A stretch of DNA of 64,000 nt from Chryseobacterium oranimense (GCF_900129755.1 NZ_FQWT01000005.1:124001-188000); one strand, 5' to 3'. Shown: positions 16,786 through 26,093, counted from the stretch's first letter. Made by a program: numbers and translations. The notes: generated from the sequence alone by a model not told the origin.

Positions 16786-18387
16786 ATGCCAACTTTAACA
16801 CAAGAAGCAAAATCAACTTCATTAATGAGCATGCTTTTAAAGCAGGTTTATGACACATTAACCAACGGGGGAAATCCTGAGTACCTGGGAACTAATGATT
16901 TTATAGCATTTGATCCGGTAGGGATTACATTATCGGAAGACACTTTCGATTATGCACTGAACGGATTGTTCGGTGATGCCCCTTCGCCAAAACCCATGCT
17001 GGACGGAACAGGAAAACCTATCCTGGATGCCAACGGAAATCCTAAAATAGACATGGAAGCCTACCAGACTGCCCTATCCAACAGCAAATTCAAAAAATAT
17101 CTTCAGATGGAACAATTTGCCGCCATGGTAGATTCAGTACCTTCTCATTTGCCGCCGCTTACTGAAGACGGAAAAGGAAGAGCCATTACCATTATGACCG
17201 ATTCCGAAAAAAGGGTTTCTAAAGTATATGAGGATCTTTTGCAGTGGTCTGTAGTAGTGGACACAGATTTCGATAAGAAAGTAGAAAAGAAACTGGACTC
17301 CCTGAGAGACAAATTATTCAAAATAAAAAAGGTAAAAAATCCTGATTTTGATGAAAATGCTCCGGTAGATGATCTAAACAAGCCGGAACTGATCCATACG
17401 TTTGTAGCACCTACTTATGCAAAATATGTAGAGTACCAGATGAAGTATTACGATATTGTGGATGCCAATAATGAAATCCGAACTGCTGCGGACAATGGGG
17501 ATACCGATGCAATGGCCAAAATATCCATTGACGGAAAAAATATGAAGAAGCGTGAAGATGCTGCTTTAAAGGCTTGGCAATCTTTGGGTTATAAAGAAGC
17601 TGTAGAAAGAATTCAGAATTACCTGAGCGAGATTGAAGAAAAGCATATGCTGGTGATCAAGAAAAGAATCCAGGCAGAGTTCAGAAACAGCCAGAGAACA
17701 AGAATTTTAGATTACACCAACTATTCCCCATGTATTCCGGTAGCAGCCAATGCATTAAGAGAATCAAAAGGGTGGCCGGAAATCTCCATATCACAGGGAA
17801 AATCGAATTACGATTATTCTAAAACCATTCATAACTGGAGTGCCGCAGGAGGTTTCAGCATGGGGCTATTCTCTATCGGAGCAAAAGGAGGAGGAAAAAA
17901 TGAGAAAACCCAGATCAACTCTGATTATTCCAGTATGAATATCTCTTTCAAAATCGGAAAGGTAAAAGTAGAAAGAGGCTGGTTCAACCAGCAGTTTATA
18001 GAATCTAAATACTGGAAGCTTCATGAGCAATCTCCACAGACACTGAACGGTGACATGATCAGCGATGGAAACGGAAAAGGATTAATGCCATCCATCATCA
18101 CAGAACTGATTATTGCCAAAGACGTTTCCCTGGACTTCAAGGACAGCAGCTCTGCTTATACAGATGTTAAAAATTCCGTATCCGCAGGAGGTGCCGTAGG
18201 AATAGGACCTTTCGTCATCGGCGGAAACTACAGCTACGATAATCAGAATGTAAAATCCAGCTACGAGTGGGACGGTAAAAAGCTGGTTTCAAAAGGAATT
18301 TACATCATCGGTTACAAGTGCCACATCGTACCTAAGTCTCCGAACCCGAACCCTGAAATTAAAAAGTGGGCAGACGGAAAATCATAG
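16786..18387 (+). CDS. Large soluble protein of unknown function (WFN module A)
   Basis: A 533-residue protein not recognised from known families. There is no signal peptide or membrane helix. The N-terminal half is charged and helical (about 100-310). The C-terminal part has Gly-rich stretches that could form amphipathic beta hairpins: FSMGLFSIGAKGGG near 358 and VSAGGAVGIGPFVIGG near 464. Between them KVERGWFNQQFIESKYWKL (about 393-411) matches a segment of the next gene's product (LKRNWFNKNFMLSDYFEW), and in both a second strand (ITELIIAKDVSLDF; TMILIKNLKVILD) follows after about 30-40 residues. Secretion route and role are unknown. Confidence 0.85.
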   Translation: MPTLTQEAKSTSLMSMLLKQVYDTLTNGGNPEYLGTNDFIAFDPVGITLSEDTFDYALNGLFGDAPSPKPMLDGTGKPILDANGNPKIDMEAYQTALSNSKFKKYLQMEQFAAMVDSVPSHLPPLTEDGKGRAITIMTDSEKRVSKVYEDLLQWSVVVDTDFDKKVEKKLDSLRDKLFKIKKVKNPDFDENAPVDDLNKPELIHTFVAPTYAKYVEYQMKYYDIVDANNEIRTAADNGDTDAMAKISIDGKNMKKREDAALKAWQSLGYKEAVERIQNYLSEIEEKHMLVIKKRIQAEFRNSQRTRILDYTNYSPCIPVAANALRESKGWPEISISQGKSNYDYSKTIHNWSAAGGFSMGLFSIGAKGGGKNEKTQINSDYSSMNISFKIGKVKVERGWFNQQFIESKYWKLHEQSPQTLNGDMISDGNGKGLMPSIITELIIAKDVSLDFKDSSSAYTDVKNSVSAGGAVGIGPFVIGGNYSYDNQNVKSSYEWDGKKLVSKGIYIIGYKCHIVPKSPNPNPEIKKWADGKS

Positions 18388-18479
18388 GCAGATAACTTAG
18401 ATTACTTATATCCTTCTCAATAGAATAACCGGTGGAAGACTTTTCTGCCGGTTATTCACCTAAACTAAAAACAATAACC

Positions 18480-20384
18480 ATGAAATATTTTGTAGCCGTC
18501 TACCAGAAGCTGAAGAACATTTATATGTCCCAAAGCTCAATGGAAAATGACCTTCCTATGATCTGCCCTTCCCTGCGCATCTACGACAATGAGGAACTGG
18601 AGCTTCTGAAGCCCCAGAGCTTACTGAACGATGAGCAGAAGAAAGCCCTTTCGATCATTAAAAAGCAAAATGTTGCGTATGAGCTGAATTCAGTTCCTAT
18701 TTCGCCTAACTTCTGGGATTTGAATCCCAATAATTCCCTGTTTGATATTTACAGGGATATCCTGGATAAAAATAACCTGAAGGACCTGGAAGAAAATCTT
18801 GATAAAGTCCTTGAAACCAAAAGCACGATCCTTTTTGATGCCAAAAACAGCGACACCAAGGAGTTCAAAGCTTATAAAAAATACAGAATACTGCACGAAG
18901 ATGCCGTGAATAAAGTGACAGATCACCTGCTTCTGTTCGACAGCCTTGAAACTGATGAGGAAAAAAGCAACTGGAACGACCGGCTGATCACTTTAAATAA
19001 TCTGAAAGAACTGGCCTTTTCTGAATGGAAGGTGAAAGGCAGCAAGGATAATATTGAAAAAGAACTGGCAAGGATCAATAAATCTTCCGATGCCGACCTG
19101 TATCTCGCCATGGCACAAAATGCAAAACAGACTTTTGAAGCCGCAGAAAAAACTGACGTGGTAAGCAATTCTTCCATTCACGACATCAATTTTATTCCGT
19201 ATGATTTCATGGAAAATGAATCAGGCTGGAACAGCATGCGCATTGAAAAATCCGAACTCGAAGGACTTCACTCCGAGGCAAAAAACAGCAATGAAAACAT
19301 TCCTTCAGAGATTTTATCGATAGATTATAACGAAAGCATGATCCAGGCCGTGGAAATGGATTATTCATTTGTTCATCTCAAAAGAAACTGGTTCAATAAA
19401 AATTTTATGCTGTCTGATTATTTTGAATGGAAAGAACCTAAAAAAATATCGGACGGGCAGACCATTTCCAACGATTTCAAACTTCCTGCGTTCCCGAAAA
19501 CAATGATCCTGATTAAAAACCTGAAAGTAATCCTGGATCCTTCCATCAACAGCGCCAATGTGAGCAATACCGAACAGCTGATTTATTTCGGGCCCATGGT
19601 CATGAAGCAACAGGTTTTTGTGAATAAAAACAATAACCAGAAGTTCCTGAAAGCCATCACCAATGTAAAAACGATCAAATCCGACCAACTGAATTACTTA
19701 GCCAAAAAAACAGTTATTGCAGAGACCCAAAAAGCAAATATCATCAATAACTTTTCAGCCAGAACAGCACTTGAGCCTGAACCGGCAGAAAATATAAAGA
19801 CTGCAGCCAATGCATCATTTGCCGGAAAAACGAATATGGGAAATATTCTGAATAATATTAAGAATTTAAGCCCACTGAATCTAGTGCCACACGGAGCCAG
19901 CCCGGTACAGCCTGCTCCTCAGCCTGCCAACCCTATTAAAACACCGTGGGGATCATGGGGTCCGAAGTTTCCGACTATTCCCACTCCTACTCCAACCCCT
20001 GTACCTACTCCCGTTCCCACACCAATTCCAGTCCCTGTTCCGCAGCCACCTACAGATGCTGTTGTACAGTTCCGGATCTCTGATAAGATCAATAACGAAC
20101 CTGTCTATAAATGTGCTATTTCCATTAAGGGAACTAACAATAACAGGATTTTTGAGATTGAAAGCAATGAAGCAGGCATTGTCAGTCAGGCAATCCCAAT
20201 TGGAGAATACAGCATTGAGCTGAGAATTGATGATTATGCGGTCTTAAATCAGAATTTCAGTGTTAACAGTGCCATGCCTCTTAATCTGGAATACAAACTC
20301 CAGAGGGAAGAAGTGAAATTCAAATCATTTTTCCTGATCGGAATGATCTGTGAGAGAATGCCGCAGATACCGGTTAATCAGTAA
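18480..20384 (+). CDS. Large protein with shared WFN module, Pro/Thr linker and Ig-like C-terminus
   Basis: A 634-residue protein. The ATG at 18480 is preferred over the in-frame GTG at 18432. The middle (about 295-360) repeats the module of the preceding gene, so the two are distant paralogues over that part. A Pro/Thr/Val linker (PTPTPTPVPTPVP, about 500-520) leads to a C-terminal domain like carboxypeptidase-regulatory/Ig folds (VYKCAISIKGTNNNRIFEIESNEAGIVSQAIPIGEYSIEL). No signal peptide is present. It lies 93 bases behind the first gene and 119 before a muramidase gene, all on the plus strand. Confidence 0.82.
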   Translation: MKYFVAVYQKLKNIYMSQSSMENDLPMICPSLRIYDNEELELLKPQSLLNDEQKKALSIIKKQNVAYELNSVPISPNFWDLNPNNSLFDIYRDILDKNNLKDLEENLDKVLETKSTILFDAKNSDTKEFKAYKKYRILHEDAVNKVTDHLLLFDSLETDEEKSNWNDRLITLNNLKELAFSEWKVKGSKDNIEKELARINKSSDADLYLAMAQNAKQTFEAAEKTDVVSNSSIHDINFIPYDFMENESGWNSMRIEKSELEGLHSEAKNSNENIPSEILSIDYNESMIQAVEMDYSFVHLKRNWFNKNFMLSDYFEWKEPKKISDGQTISNDFKLPAFPKTMILIKNLKVILDPSINSANVSNTEQLIYFGPMVMKQQVFVNKNNNQKFLKAITNVKTIKSDQLNYLAKKTVIAETQKANIINNFSARTALEPEPAENIKTAANASFAGKTNMGNILNNIKNLSPLNLVPHGASPVQPAPQPANPIKTPWGSWGPKFPTIPTPTPTPVPTPVPTPIPVPVPQPPTDAVVQFRISDKINNEPVYKCAISIKGTNNNRIFEIESNEAGIVSQAIPIGEYSIELRIDDYAVLNQNFSVNSAMPLNLEYKLQREEVKFKSFFLIGMICERMPQIPVNQ

Positions 20385-20503
20385 TTGATAAGAGAAAAGA
20401 ACCAAGAACCAAGAGTAAGACCTCAGATATTAGGCTCAAATGCCAGATAAATACTCATCGTACTTTATTAAAAATATCATTCATCATTTATAAAACTATC
20501 GTC

Positions 20504-21331
20504 ATGAAACTTTTAAAATATTACACCAAAGCACCGGAAGTGCTTACATTATGCGAGATCCTTTACAAGCTGGGATATGACCTTAAAATTACAGATTCGT
20601 TCACTCAGGAAGTGGATGCAGCCGTGAAAGATTTTCAACGAAAAAATTCTTTGGTCGTAGATGGAATTGTAGGGGTAAAAACCTGGGCTGTTCTTCTTGA
20701 AAAGGATGAAAGACCGGAAAGCCAGACTCAAAAATTCCTGCAGGAAGCAGATCTTGTGCAATTCGCGGATGAATACAGCCTTGAATTGGCAGCAGTAAAA
20801 GCAGTTAATGAAATTGAAAGCAGCGGAAAGGGATTTTTGATCAATAATAAACCTAAAATATTGTTCGAAGGTCATGTTTTCTGGAATGAGCTTAAAAAAA
20901 GAGGGATTGATCCCAATTCTTACTACAATTCGGAAAGCCGGAACGTTCTTTACCCGAAATGGACCAGGGCATACTATGAAGGTGGTGTGAAAGAATACGA
21001 CAGGCTTAATGAAGCCATCAGCCTGGATACCAATCCTGAATTCAAAGAAGCAGCACTGTCTTCTGCCTCATGGGGAAGTTTCCAGATCATGGGTTATCAT
21101 GCCAAAAGCTTAGGATATGCTGATGTAGATGAGTTTGTTTCGAAAATGGAACTGAATGAAGCCGAACATTTAAAGGCATTTGGAAAATTCCTGGAGAAAA
21201 ACGGCTGTCTGGTTCATCTGAGAAGCAAGAACTGGGCGGGCTTTGCCAGACTTTATAACGGCGCTGGCTATAAGGAAAATAAATACGATGAAAAGCTGGC
21301 GAAGGCTTATGCAAAATACTCGCAAAACTAA
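20504..21331 (+). CDS. Peptidoglycan-binding N-acetylmuramidase (endolysin-like)
   Basis: A 275-residue two-domain enzyme. Residues about 8-65 are a PG_binding_1 domain (VDAAVKDFQRKNSLVVDGIVGVKTWAVL). Residues about 85-270 are an N-acetylmuramidase domain of the DUF3380 type, with AVKAVNEIESSGKGF (candidate catalytic Glu105), KPKILFEGHVFW and SWGSFQIMGYH. It should cut the glycan strand of peptidoglycan. There is no signal peptide, so wall access needs lysis, a contractile or other secretion machine, or a holin. No phage genes surround it; its partners are the two proteins encoded upstream. Confidence 0.88.
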   Translation: MKLLKYYTKAPEVLTLCEILYKLGYDLKITDSFTQEVDAAVKDFQRKNSLVVDGIVGVKTWAVLLEKDERPESQTQKFLQEADLVQFADEYSLELAAVKAVNEIESSGKGFLINNKPKILFEGHVFWNELKKRGIDPNSYYNSESRNVLYPKWTRAYYEGGVKEYDRLNEAISLDTNPEFKEAALSSASWGSFQIMGYHAKSLGYADVDEFVSKMELNEAEHLKAFGKFLEKNGCLVHLRSKNWAGFARLYNGAGYKENKYDEKLAKAYAKYSQN

Positions 21332-21646
21332 ACAAGTTGTTTTTACAATTCCCACAGACAGCATGGATTTGAGAGAATTCTGTGTAGTTTGTGGGATTTT
21401 TGTACGCCTATAAAACCACTCCGTCAAAAATTCTTTGAATTTTTGCCACCCCTCCAAAGGAGGGGAATTCCGGACCGACAAATCTTTTCCCGTTTATATT
21501 GGCTTCAGGGAGAACTCTTCCGTATGGTAACCATCATATCAATATGCCGGAATTCGGTTTTTCTTAAAAACAGCATTCAAAAGTTATATATTGATAATCA
21601 AACGGTTATATTTATTATTTTTTAACATTAGTTTAACATTTTTGTT
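21332..21646. other. Intergenic region with REP-like element
   Basis: The gap between the muramidase and FkbM genes holds a long-armed hairpin (about 21337-21403, AATTCCCACA with TGTGGGATT) that may end the muramidase transcript, then the twin hairpins at 21425-21465. No gene is seen. Confidence 0.5.
21425..21465. repeat. Twin-hairpin REP-like element
   Basis: Two adjacent perfect hairpins: CAAAAATTC-TTT-GAATTTTTG and CCCCTCC-AAA-GGAGGGG. The compact paired form in an intergenic gap is typical of dispersed REP elements. No second copy lies in this window. Confidence 0.45.
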
Positions 21647-21654
21647 TATCTTTG
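21647..21654 (+). promoter_or_regulatory. Flavobacterial -7 element for the FkbM gene
   Basis: TATCTTTG matches TAnnTTTG. Its position decides the start codon: transcription should begin near 21660, so the ATG at 21676 must be used, giving a leader of about 15 bases. Confidence 0.6.
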
Positions 21655-21675
21655 CTTTTCGTCAAATACCCAAGA

Positions 21676-22470
21676 ATGTCTTTATATCAAAAAATTGCAG
21701 AAAAACTACAATATATAAGTCCGAGTTTTTACAAAAAAAGGTATTTTAAGAATTTAAACAATCTTACTAAGGATAATTTTTCGGCACGTAATGTAGAACC
21801 GGAATTGGTATGGATTAAGGAATACCTTCCCAAAAATGCTGTAATACTTGATATAGGAGCTAATGTGGGAACTTTTCTTTATCAGTTGGAGCAAAAGCTG
21901 AACCATGAGCATATTTATGGTTTTGAACCTAATAAGAAGCTTTACCGCCGGCTGAAAAGACTTTTCCCGAGAATGAGGATACTTCCCCTGGCTCTATCTG
22001 ACGAAAACACGACCGCTGAATTTAAGGTCCCGATCATTAATGGCAAACTGATTGCTTCCCGCGGAACTTTAAATACGTCTTATAAAGAAAAAGGCGAAGA
22101 GAGAAGCTATACGGAAAAAGTAAAAGTGATCAAGCTGGACGAGTGGGCTGCTATAGAACATTTTGACCGGCTGGATTTTATCAAAATAGATGTGGAAGGC
22201 AATGAAATGAAGACTTTATCCGGAGCCCAGAATATCATCAGAAGGTTCCTTCCGACACTGATGGTCGAAATGGAGCAGAGACATCATGAAAGTCCTATCT
22301 GGAAAGACATTTCTGAAGTTAAAAGCTGGGGCTACGAAGCAAAATATCTTAACCGCGACAGTTTTAAGCTGGAACTCCTGACGGAAGAGATCTTAGTACA
22401 TAACACCAACGATGAAAAAAACAAGACCAGCTATATAAACAATATTATTTTTACGCCAAAAAACCATTAA
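21676..22470 (+). CDS. FkbM-family methyltransferase
   Basis: A 264-residue SAM-dependent methyltransferase. Motif I is VILDIGANVGTFLYQLE, followed by IYGFEPNKKLYRRL, and then the family-typical RLDFIKIDVEGNEMKTLSGA and LMVEMEQRH. FkbM-type enzymes methylate sugar hydroxyls or similar groups, and in glycan loci act on O-antigen or capsule residues. It lies 9 bases before a flippase gene, so it belongs to a surface polysaccharide unit. Confidence 0.87.
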   Translation: MSLYQKIAEKLQYISPSFYKKRYFKNLNNLTKDNFSARNVEPELVWIKEYLPKNAVILDIGANVGTFLYQLEQKLNHEHIYGFEPNKKLYRRLKRLFPRMRILPLALSDENTTAEFKVPIINGKLIASRGTLNTSYKEKGEERSYTEKVKVIKLDEWAAIEHFDRLDFIKIDVEGNEMKTLSGAQNIIRRFLPTLMVEMEQRHHESPIWKDISEVKSWGYEAKYLNRDSFKLELLTEEILVHNTNDEKNKTSYINNIIFTPKNH

Positions 22471-22479
22471 AAGAACAGT

Positions 22480-23958
22480 ATGAGTGTAGTAGCGAGACAG
22501 GGCTTCAAATATTCCATCATAGGTTATATTGGTTTTCTGCTGGGTACCATATCCGCCATTTTTATTTTTCCATACAATTTTGAATTTTATGGCAAGCTGC
22601 GGTATATCCTTCCTACTGCCGAAATGCTGGTCCCTGCCGTAGTGCTGGGGATCTCCTATTCCAATGTGAAGTTTTTCCATAAAGTGGAAAAGGACGGCAA
22701 GAAGCAGAACATGCTGTCGCTGTCTTTACTTACGGTCTTCATTAATTTCATCATTTTTATGGGCGTATTTTTTATACTCCCCTATATTTTCCCTAAATTC
22801 AGGTATTCTGAGGCGTGGAAATTAAAGGAAATGATTCTCCCGCTGATCCTTATCCTTTCTTTCTGTGCTATTTTTAATAAATATACCTCCAATTACAAGA
22901 GGATTGTAGTTTCCAATATCTTTGACAATCTTTTTCCTAAAATAGCCAACCTGGGGGCATTCTGCCTTTTTGCTTATTTTTTACTTTCCCAGGAGATTGC
23001 GTTTGCTTTCTTTTTCGGGATGTTTGCTTTAATGCTTTTCGGATACATTTACTATACGAATAAACTTGAAAGGATAGAACTTGATTTCAATACGGATTAT
23101 TTCAAAAAGGATGGTTTCTGGAAAGAGTTTTTCAATTACAGCTTTTTTGGATTTCTGGGAACTTTCGGAAATTATTTAGCCATTAACAGCTTCATGATCG
23201 GCGAGTTTCTGGGAATGGAGGAAGTGGGAATTTACTCGGTTCTTTATGCTCTGATTTCTCTGATTTCTATTCCGCAGCTGGGGTTGTTCAATATTTCCGC
23301 CCCTATCATTAATAAAACACTGGCCGACGGTGATATGGAGGAACTTGACAGGTTTCACAAGAAGACTTCTTTATCTCTATATTTTTTAGGAGCCGTATTA
23401 TTTTCATGCATCATGGTCGGGTTTCCTTATCTGACTCAGTTTATGCCTAAAAACGGGACCATGCTAAGAGAATATGAGCCTGTTGTATGGATCTGGGGAT
23501 CTGCAGTTCTTATTGACCTGGCGACCGGATTTAACGGAAATATTATTTCGCTTTCCAAATATTACAGGTTTAATATCCTGATCATGCTTCTCCTGGCCGG
23601 GCTTACCATCTGCCTGAATTATTACTTCATTAAAAATACGGATCTTAAACTGATAGGAATTGCTTTATCCACAGCGATTTCACTCACCACTTATAATGTG
23701 ATCAAGATTGCTTTCAATTACTTTGTCTTTAAAGTTTCTCCATTGACGATTGAAATGATTTTTGTATCTATTATCTGTACTTTAGCGATAACAGTAGCTA
23801 TCGTACTGCCTAATTTCAACAGTAATTTTATCAACCTGGTGTATAAACCTGCTGTGGTCCTGATACTGATCTATATTGGGAATCATTTCACAAAAGTATT
23901 CCCGCTCGAGGATTACCTGAATGTAAAGTTTATTAAAAGTATCTTTAAGTTTAAATAG
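22480..23958 (+). CDS. Polysaccharide flippase (oligosaccharide transporter, MOP superfamily)
   Basis: A 492-residue protein with about 12-14 hydrophobic helices and the N-terminal pattern ARQGFKYSIIGYIGFLLGTISAIFIFPY, as in Wzx/PST exporters of lipid-linked glycans. It is likely co-transcribed with the FkbM methyltransferase gene. Its last 8 bases overlap the end of the convergent glycosyltransferase-like gene on the other strand. The exact substrate is unknown. Confidence 0.87.
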   Translation: MSVVARQGFKYSIIGYIGFLLGTISAIFIFPYNFEFYGKLRYILPTAEMLVPAVVLGISYSNVKFFHKVEKDGKKQNMLSLSLLTVFINFIIFMGVFFILPYIFPKFRYSEAWKLKEMILPLILILSFCAIFNKYTSNYKRIVVSNIFDNLFPKIANLGAFCLFAYFLLSQEIAFAFFFGMFALMLFGYIYYTNKLERIELDFNTDYFKKDGFWKEFFNYSFFGFLGTFGNYLAINSFMIGEFLGMEEVGIYSVLYALISLISIPQLGLFNISAPIINKTLADGDMEELDRFHKKTSLSLYFLGAVLFSCIMVGFPYLTQFMPKNGTMLREYEPVVWIWGSAVLIDLATGFNGNIISLSKYYRFNILIMLLLAGLTICLNYYFIKNTDLKLIGIALSTAISLTTYNVIKIAFNYFVFKVSPLTIEMIFVSIICTLAITVAIVLPNFNSNFINLVYKPAVVLILIYIGNHFTKVFPLEDYLNVKFIKSIFKFK

Positions 23959-24997
23959 AAATAACATCAGAAAGAGCGTCTTCCAGCCTTTTGAGGACTG
24001 ACTTCCTGCCGTAGTCTTTCTGGAAGTCAAAACGGGTGTTTTTAAGCGCTTTAAACTGCTCAAGGATATCTTCTTTCTCAGGAATAATAAATTCTGACTT
24101 TGAGGGATAATCTTTGGGAAAAACGGCTGCCTTCCCATATTTCACAGCATCTCCGAAGTTTCCGGTCATTTTTGTAAGGCCATAAATTTCTTCCCTGCTG
24201 AAAAATTCTGTTTTCTGCTGAATCGGGCACCACAGCACATCTGCTATCTGCATCCCTTTTTCAAAATCATCATTCGAAACCCTGTCTGAAAAATACTGGA
24301 TGGAAACATTTTCAGGAAGTTTCTTAGCTAATCTTTCAAGCTGTTTCAGCTCATTATCTTTAGCTTTTCCAAGGAATATGAATTCGCATTTTTCTTCTGT
24401 TTTTAAATGCTCAATTGCTTTAAAAACGTGATGATAATCCCTCCTTTTCTGAGAAACACCTCCCGGAATAACGACGGTAAGGCTGTCTTTAGACCGGTTT
24501 TCAAAATATTTATTGTAAAACAGAGGCAAAAACTGATATTTTTCTGATGAAATCTCTTCATCCAGCACCCATAGTTTTTGGGCATTCCTATAGACTTTGG
24601 AACTGTAAAACAATCCTTCTTTCCACCAAAGTTTTAATCTGTAGATCACATCGCCTTTAAAAACACTCTTCATCAAGGCTCCCTTTGAAGATTTTGAAAA
24701 ATTGATATTGTGAACAATGACAGATGACTTATATTTCTGAACGACAGCATGAAAAGTATTGAAATACCGGTGAACCGTTCCGATAATAATCAGGTCATAT
24801 TTCTTTAACTTCAGTTGTTCCAGGAGCATAGAACTATCCGATAAAAACACCGTTTCCCCATTTTCCTGAACCAGATCCTTTATCTTCTTCGAAAAATAAT
24901 AATCTACACTGAATTCTGAAGAATCCTTCATAATATCCATGAAAGCCTGTGCAATTTCGGCATGGGTATCTATTTCTATGTAGGCGATTTTTTTCAA
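23951..24997 (-). CDS. Glycosyltransferase-like protein, TTG start beside a heptamer repeat
   Basis: A 348-residue protein with GT-B character: an N-terminal Rossmann-like half (KKIAYIEIDTHAEIAQAFMDIM, YDLIIIGTVHRYF) and a second half with LTVVIPGGVSQKRRDYHHVFKAIEHL, CEFIFLGKAKD and DVLWCPIQQKTEF. The start is TTG at 24997, and no ATG exists in frame before the upstream gene's stop. Seven copies of a 7-bp repeat abut this codon. The reading frame stays open through the repeat back to the stop of the upstream glycosyltransferase gene, so the true N-terminus and any phase variation remain open. Confidence 0.75.
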   Translation of the reverse strand: MKKIAYIEIDTHAEIAQAFMDIMKDSSEFSVDYYFSKKIKDLVQENGETVFLSDSSMLLEQLKLKKYDLIIIGTVHRYFNTFHAVVQKYKSSVIVHNINFSKSSKGALMKSVFKGDVIYRLKLWWKEGLFYSSKVYRNAQKLWVLDEEISSEKYQFLPLFYNKYFENRSKDSLTVVIPGGVSQKRRDYHHVFKAIEHLKTEEKCEFIFLGKAKDNELKQLERLAKKLPENVSIQYFSDRVSNDDFEKGMQIADVLWCPIQQKTEFFSREEIYGLTKMTGNFGDAVKYGKAAVFPKDYPSKSEFIIPEKEDILEQFKALKNTRFDFQKDYGRKSVLKRLEDALSDVISI

Positions 24998-25046
24998 CGG
25001 GTTTCGGGTTTCGGGTTTCGGGTTTCGGGTTTCGGGTTTCGGGTTT
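24998..25046. repeat. Heptanucleotide tandem repeat, 7 x CGGGTTT
   Basis: Seven perfect copies of CGGGTTT (AAACCCG on the minus strand) end directly before the TTG start of the glycosyltransferase-like gene. Perfect short repeats of this kind change copy number by slippage. A unit of 7 is not a multiple of 3. Confidence 0.98.
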
Positions 25047-25138
25047 ACAAAGGTAAAGGGTGTGGTTGAATAGAACTGTTTTTTTAGTTTTTTTACTATT
25101 CTTTTTTCAGTTTTGTTTTTTGTAATGCCCTTTTCTTT

Positions 25139-25993
25139 CTACATTTTGAGCCATTTCTTCTTCAGCATTTTCCATCGCTTGTCGTTGATGGCTTTCTGTT
25201 CTTCTTTTGAGATTTTAAGCTCAAGTTGATTAGCTTTACAAGCTTCGTAGGCTTTGATGATTTTAAAGAAAAAAGGAATGGATTTGCTTTTTGCCGCTTC
25301 TTTGGCAGAGGCAACATAGGCCAGAAAACGGTTCAGACCCAAAAAGTAAAAATACCTGCCGTAGTAATCCGCAGGCCTTATGGTGTAGTCTGCTCCTTTC
25401 ACTTTGATCAGTTTCACATGCAGTTCAGGAAGAACAATTTCTTTCCAGCCAAGGTTTTCCAGCAGAATGGAATCTATATTATCCCAGCCCAGGGTTTCCC
25501 TCAGCCCTCCGATTTGAACAAAACATTCTCTACGGTAAGCCTTCAAAGGTCCCCGTACATGATGTTTGTTTGAATTCCCTTCATACACCCAGCTTCCCTC
25601 CTTTTCTACGTACAGCAAGCCTCCAACAAGTCCATATTCAGGGTTGTTTTTAAAAGCATTCCGTACTGTTTCCAGATAATTTTCCGGCAGGATGATATCG
25701 GCATCAAATTTACAGATGATATCAAATTCATTTGTATTTTGTGTTCTCAATCCGTTTTTGAAAGCATTTACCACTTTAGATCCCGGCTGGTGGGCAGATT
25801 TCTGCAGATCCACCGTTTCAAAACGAGGGTCACTATCTGTATATTTCCTGATAATCTCCTGCGTCTGGTCCGTAGAACCGTCATTAACCACAACGATCTT
25901 GAAATCTTTAAAGCTCTGCTGCTGTAAAGAATCCAGGGTGAACGGAAGATTTTCTTCTTCGTTATGGGCAGGAATGATAATTAAAAACCTCAA
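25139..25993 (-). CDS. Glycosyltransferase family 2
   Basis: A 284-residue GT-A enzyme. IIIPAHNEEENLPFTLDSL, VVNDGSTDQTQEII and the metal-binding DADIILPENYLE are plain, followed by an acceptor-side LRETLGWDNIDSIL. The start is TTG (25993), directly before RFLIIIPAHNEE; the next upstream in-frame codons reach a stop without ATG. It likely elongates a surface polysaccharide. The downstream gene lies on the same strand. Confidence 0.9.
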   Translation of the reverse strand: MRFLIIIPAHNEEENLPFTLDSLQQQSFKDFKIVVVNDGSTDQTQEIIRKYTDSDPRFETVDLQKSAHQPGSKVVNAFKNGLRTQNTNEFDIICKFDADIILPENYLETVRNAFKNNPEYGLVGGLLYVEKEGSWVYEGNSNKHHVRGPLKAYRRECFVQIGGLRETLGWDNIDSILLENLGWKEIVLPELHVKLIKVKGADYTIRPADYYGRYFYFLGLNRFLAYVASAKEAAKSKSIPFFFKIIKAYEACKANQLELKISKEEQKAINDKRWKMLKKKWLKM

Positions 25994-26023
25994 GCTTTTA
26001 TTATGAGTAAGATATTAATAGGT

Positions 26024-26088
26024 AATGAAATGATAAGTGATAAACTATTGATACGAAATCATCATTCATCACTTATCATCTGTCAATT
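26024..26088. repeat. Intergenic imperfect palindrome, copy 3
   Basis: The left arm AAATGATAAGTGATAAAC and a right arm whose complement reads CAGATGATAAGTGATGAATG form a hairpin of over 20 bp with mismatches. It is the best-formed member of the family at 12128 and 14560, located between aspA and a glycosyltransferase gene. Confidence 0.55.
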
Positions 26089-26093
26089 TTGAT

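Noticed and set aside
16786-21331. Prophage remnant
   Set aside because: Only the muramidase resembles a phage lysin; no capsid, tail, portal or integrase gene is near, and the two partner proteins are not phage-like.
24998-25046. CRISPR-like array
   Set aside because: The units are 7 bp and contiguous without spacers, so this is a simple tandem repeat.
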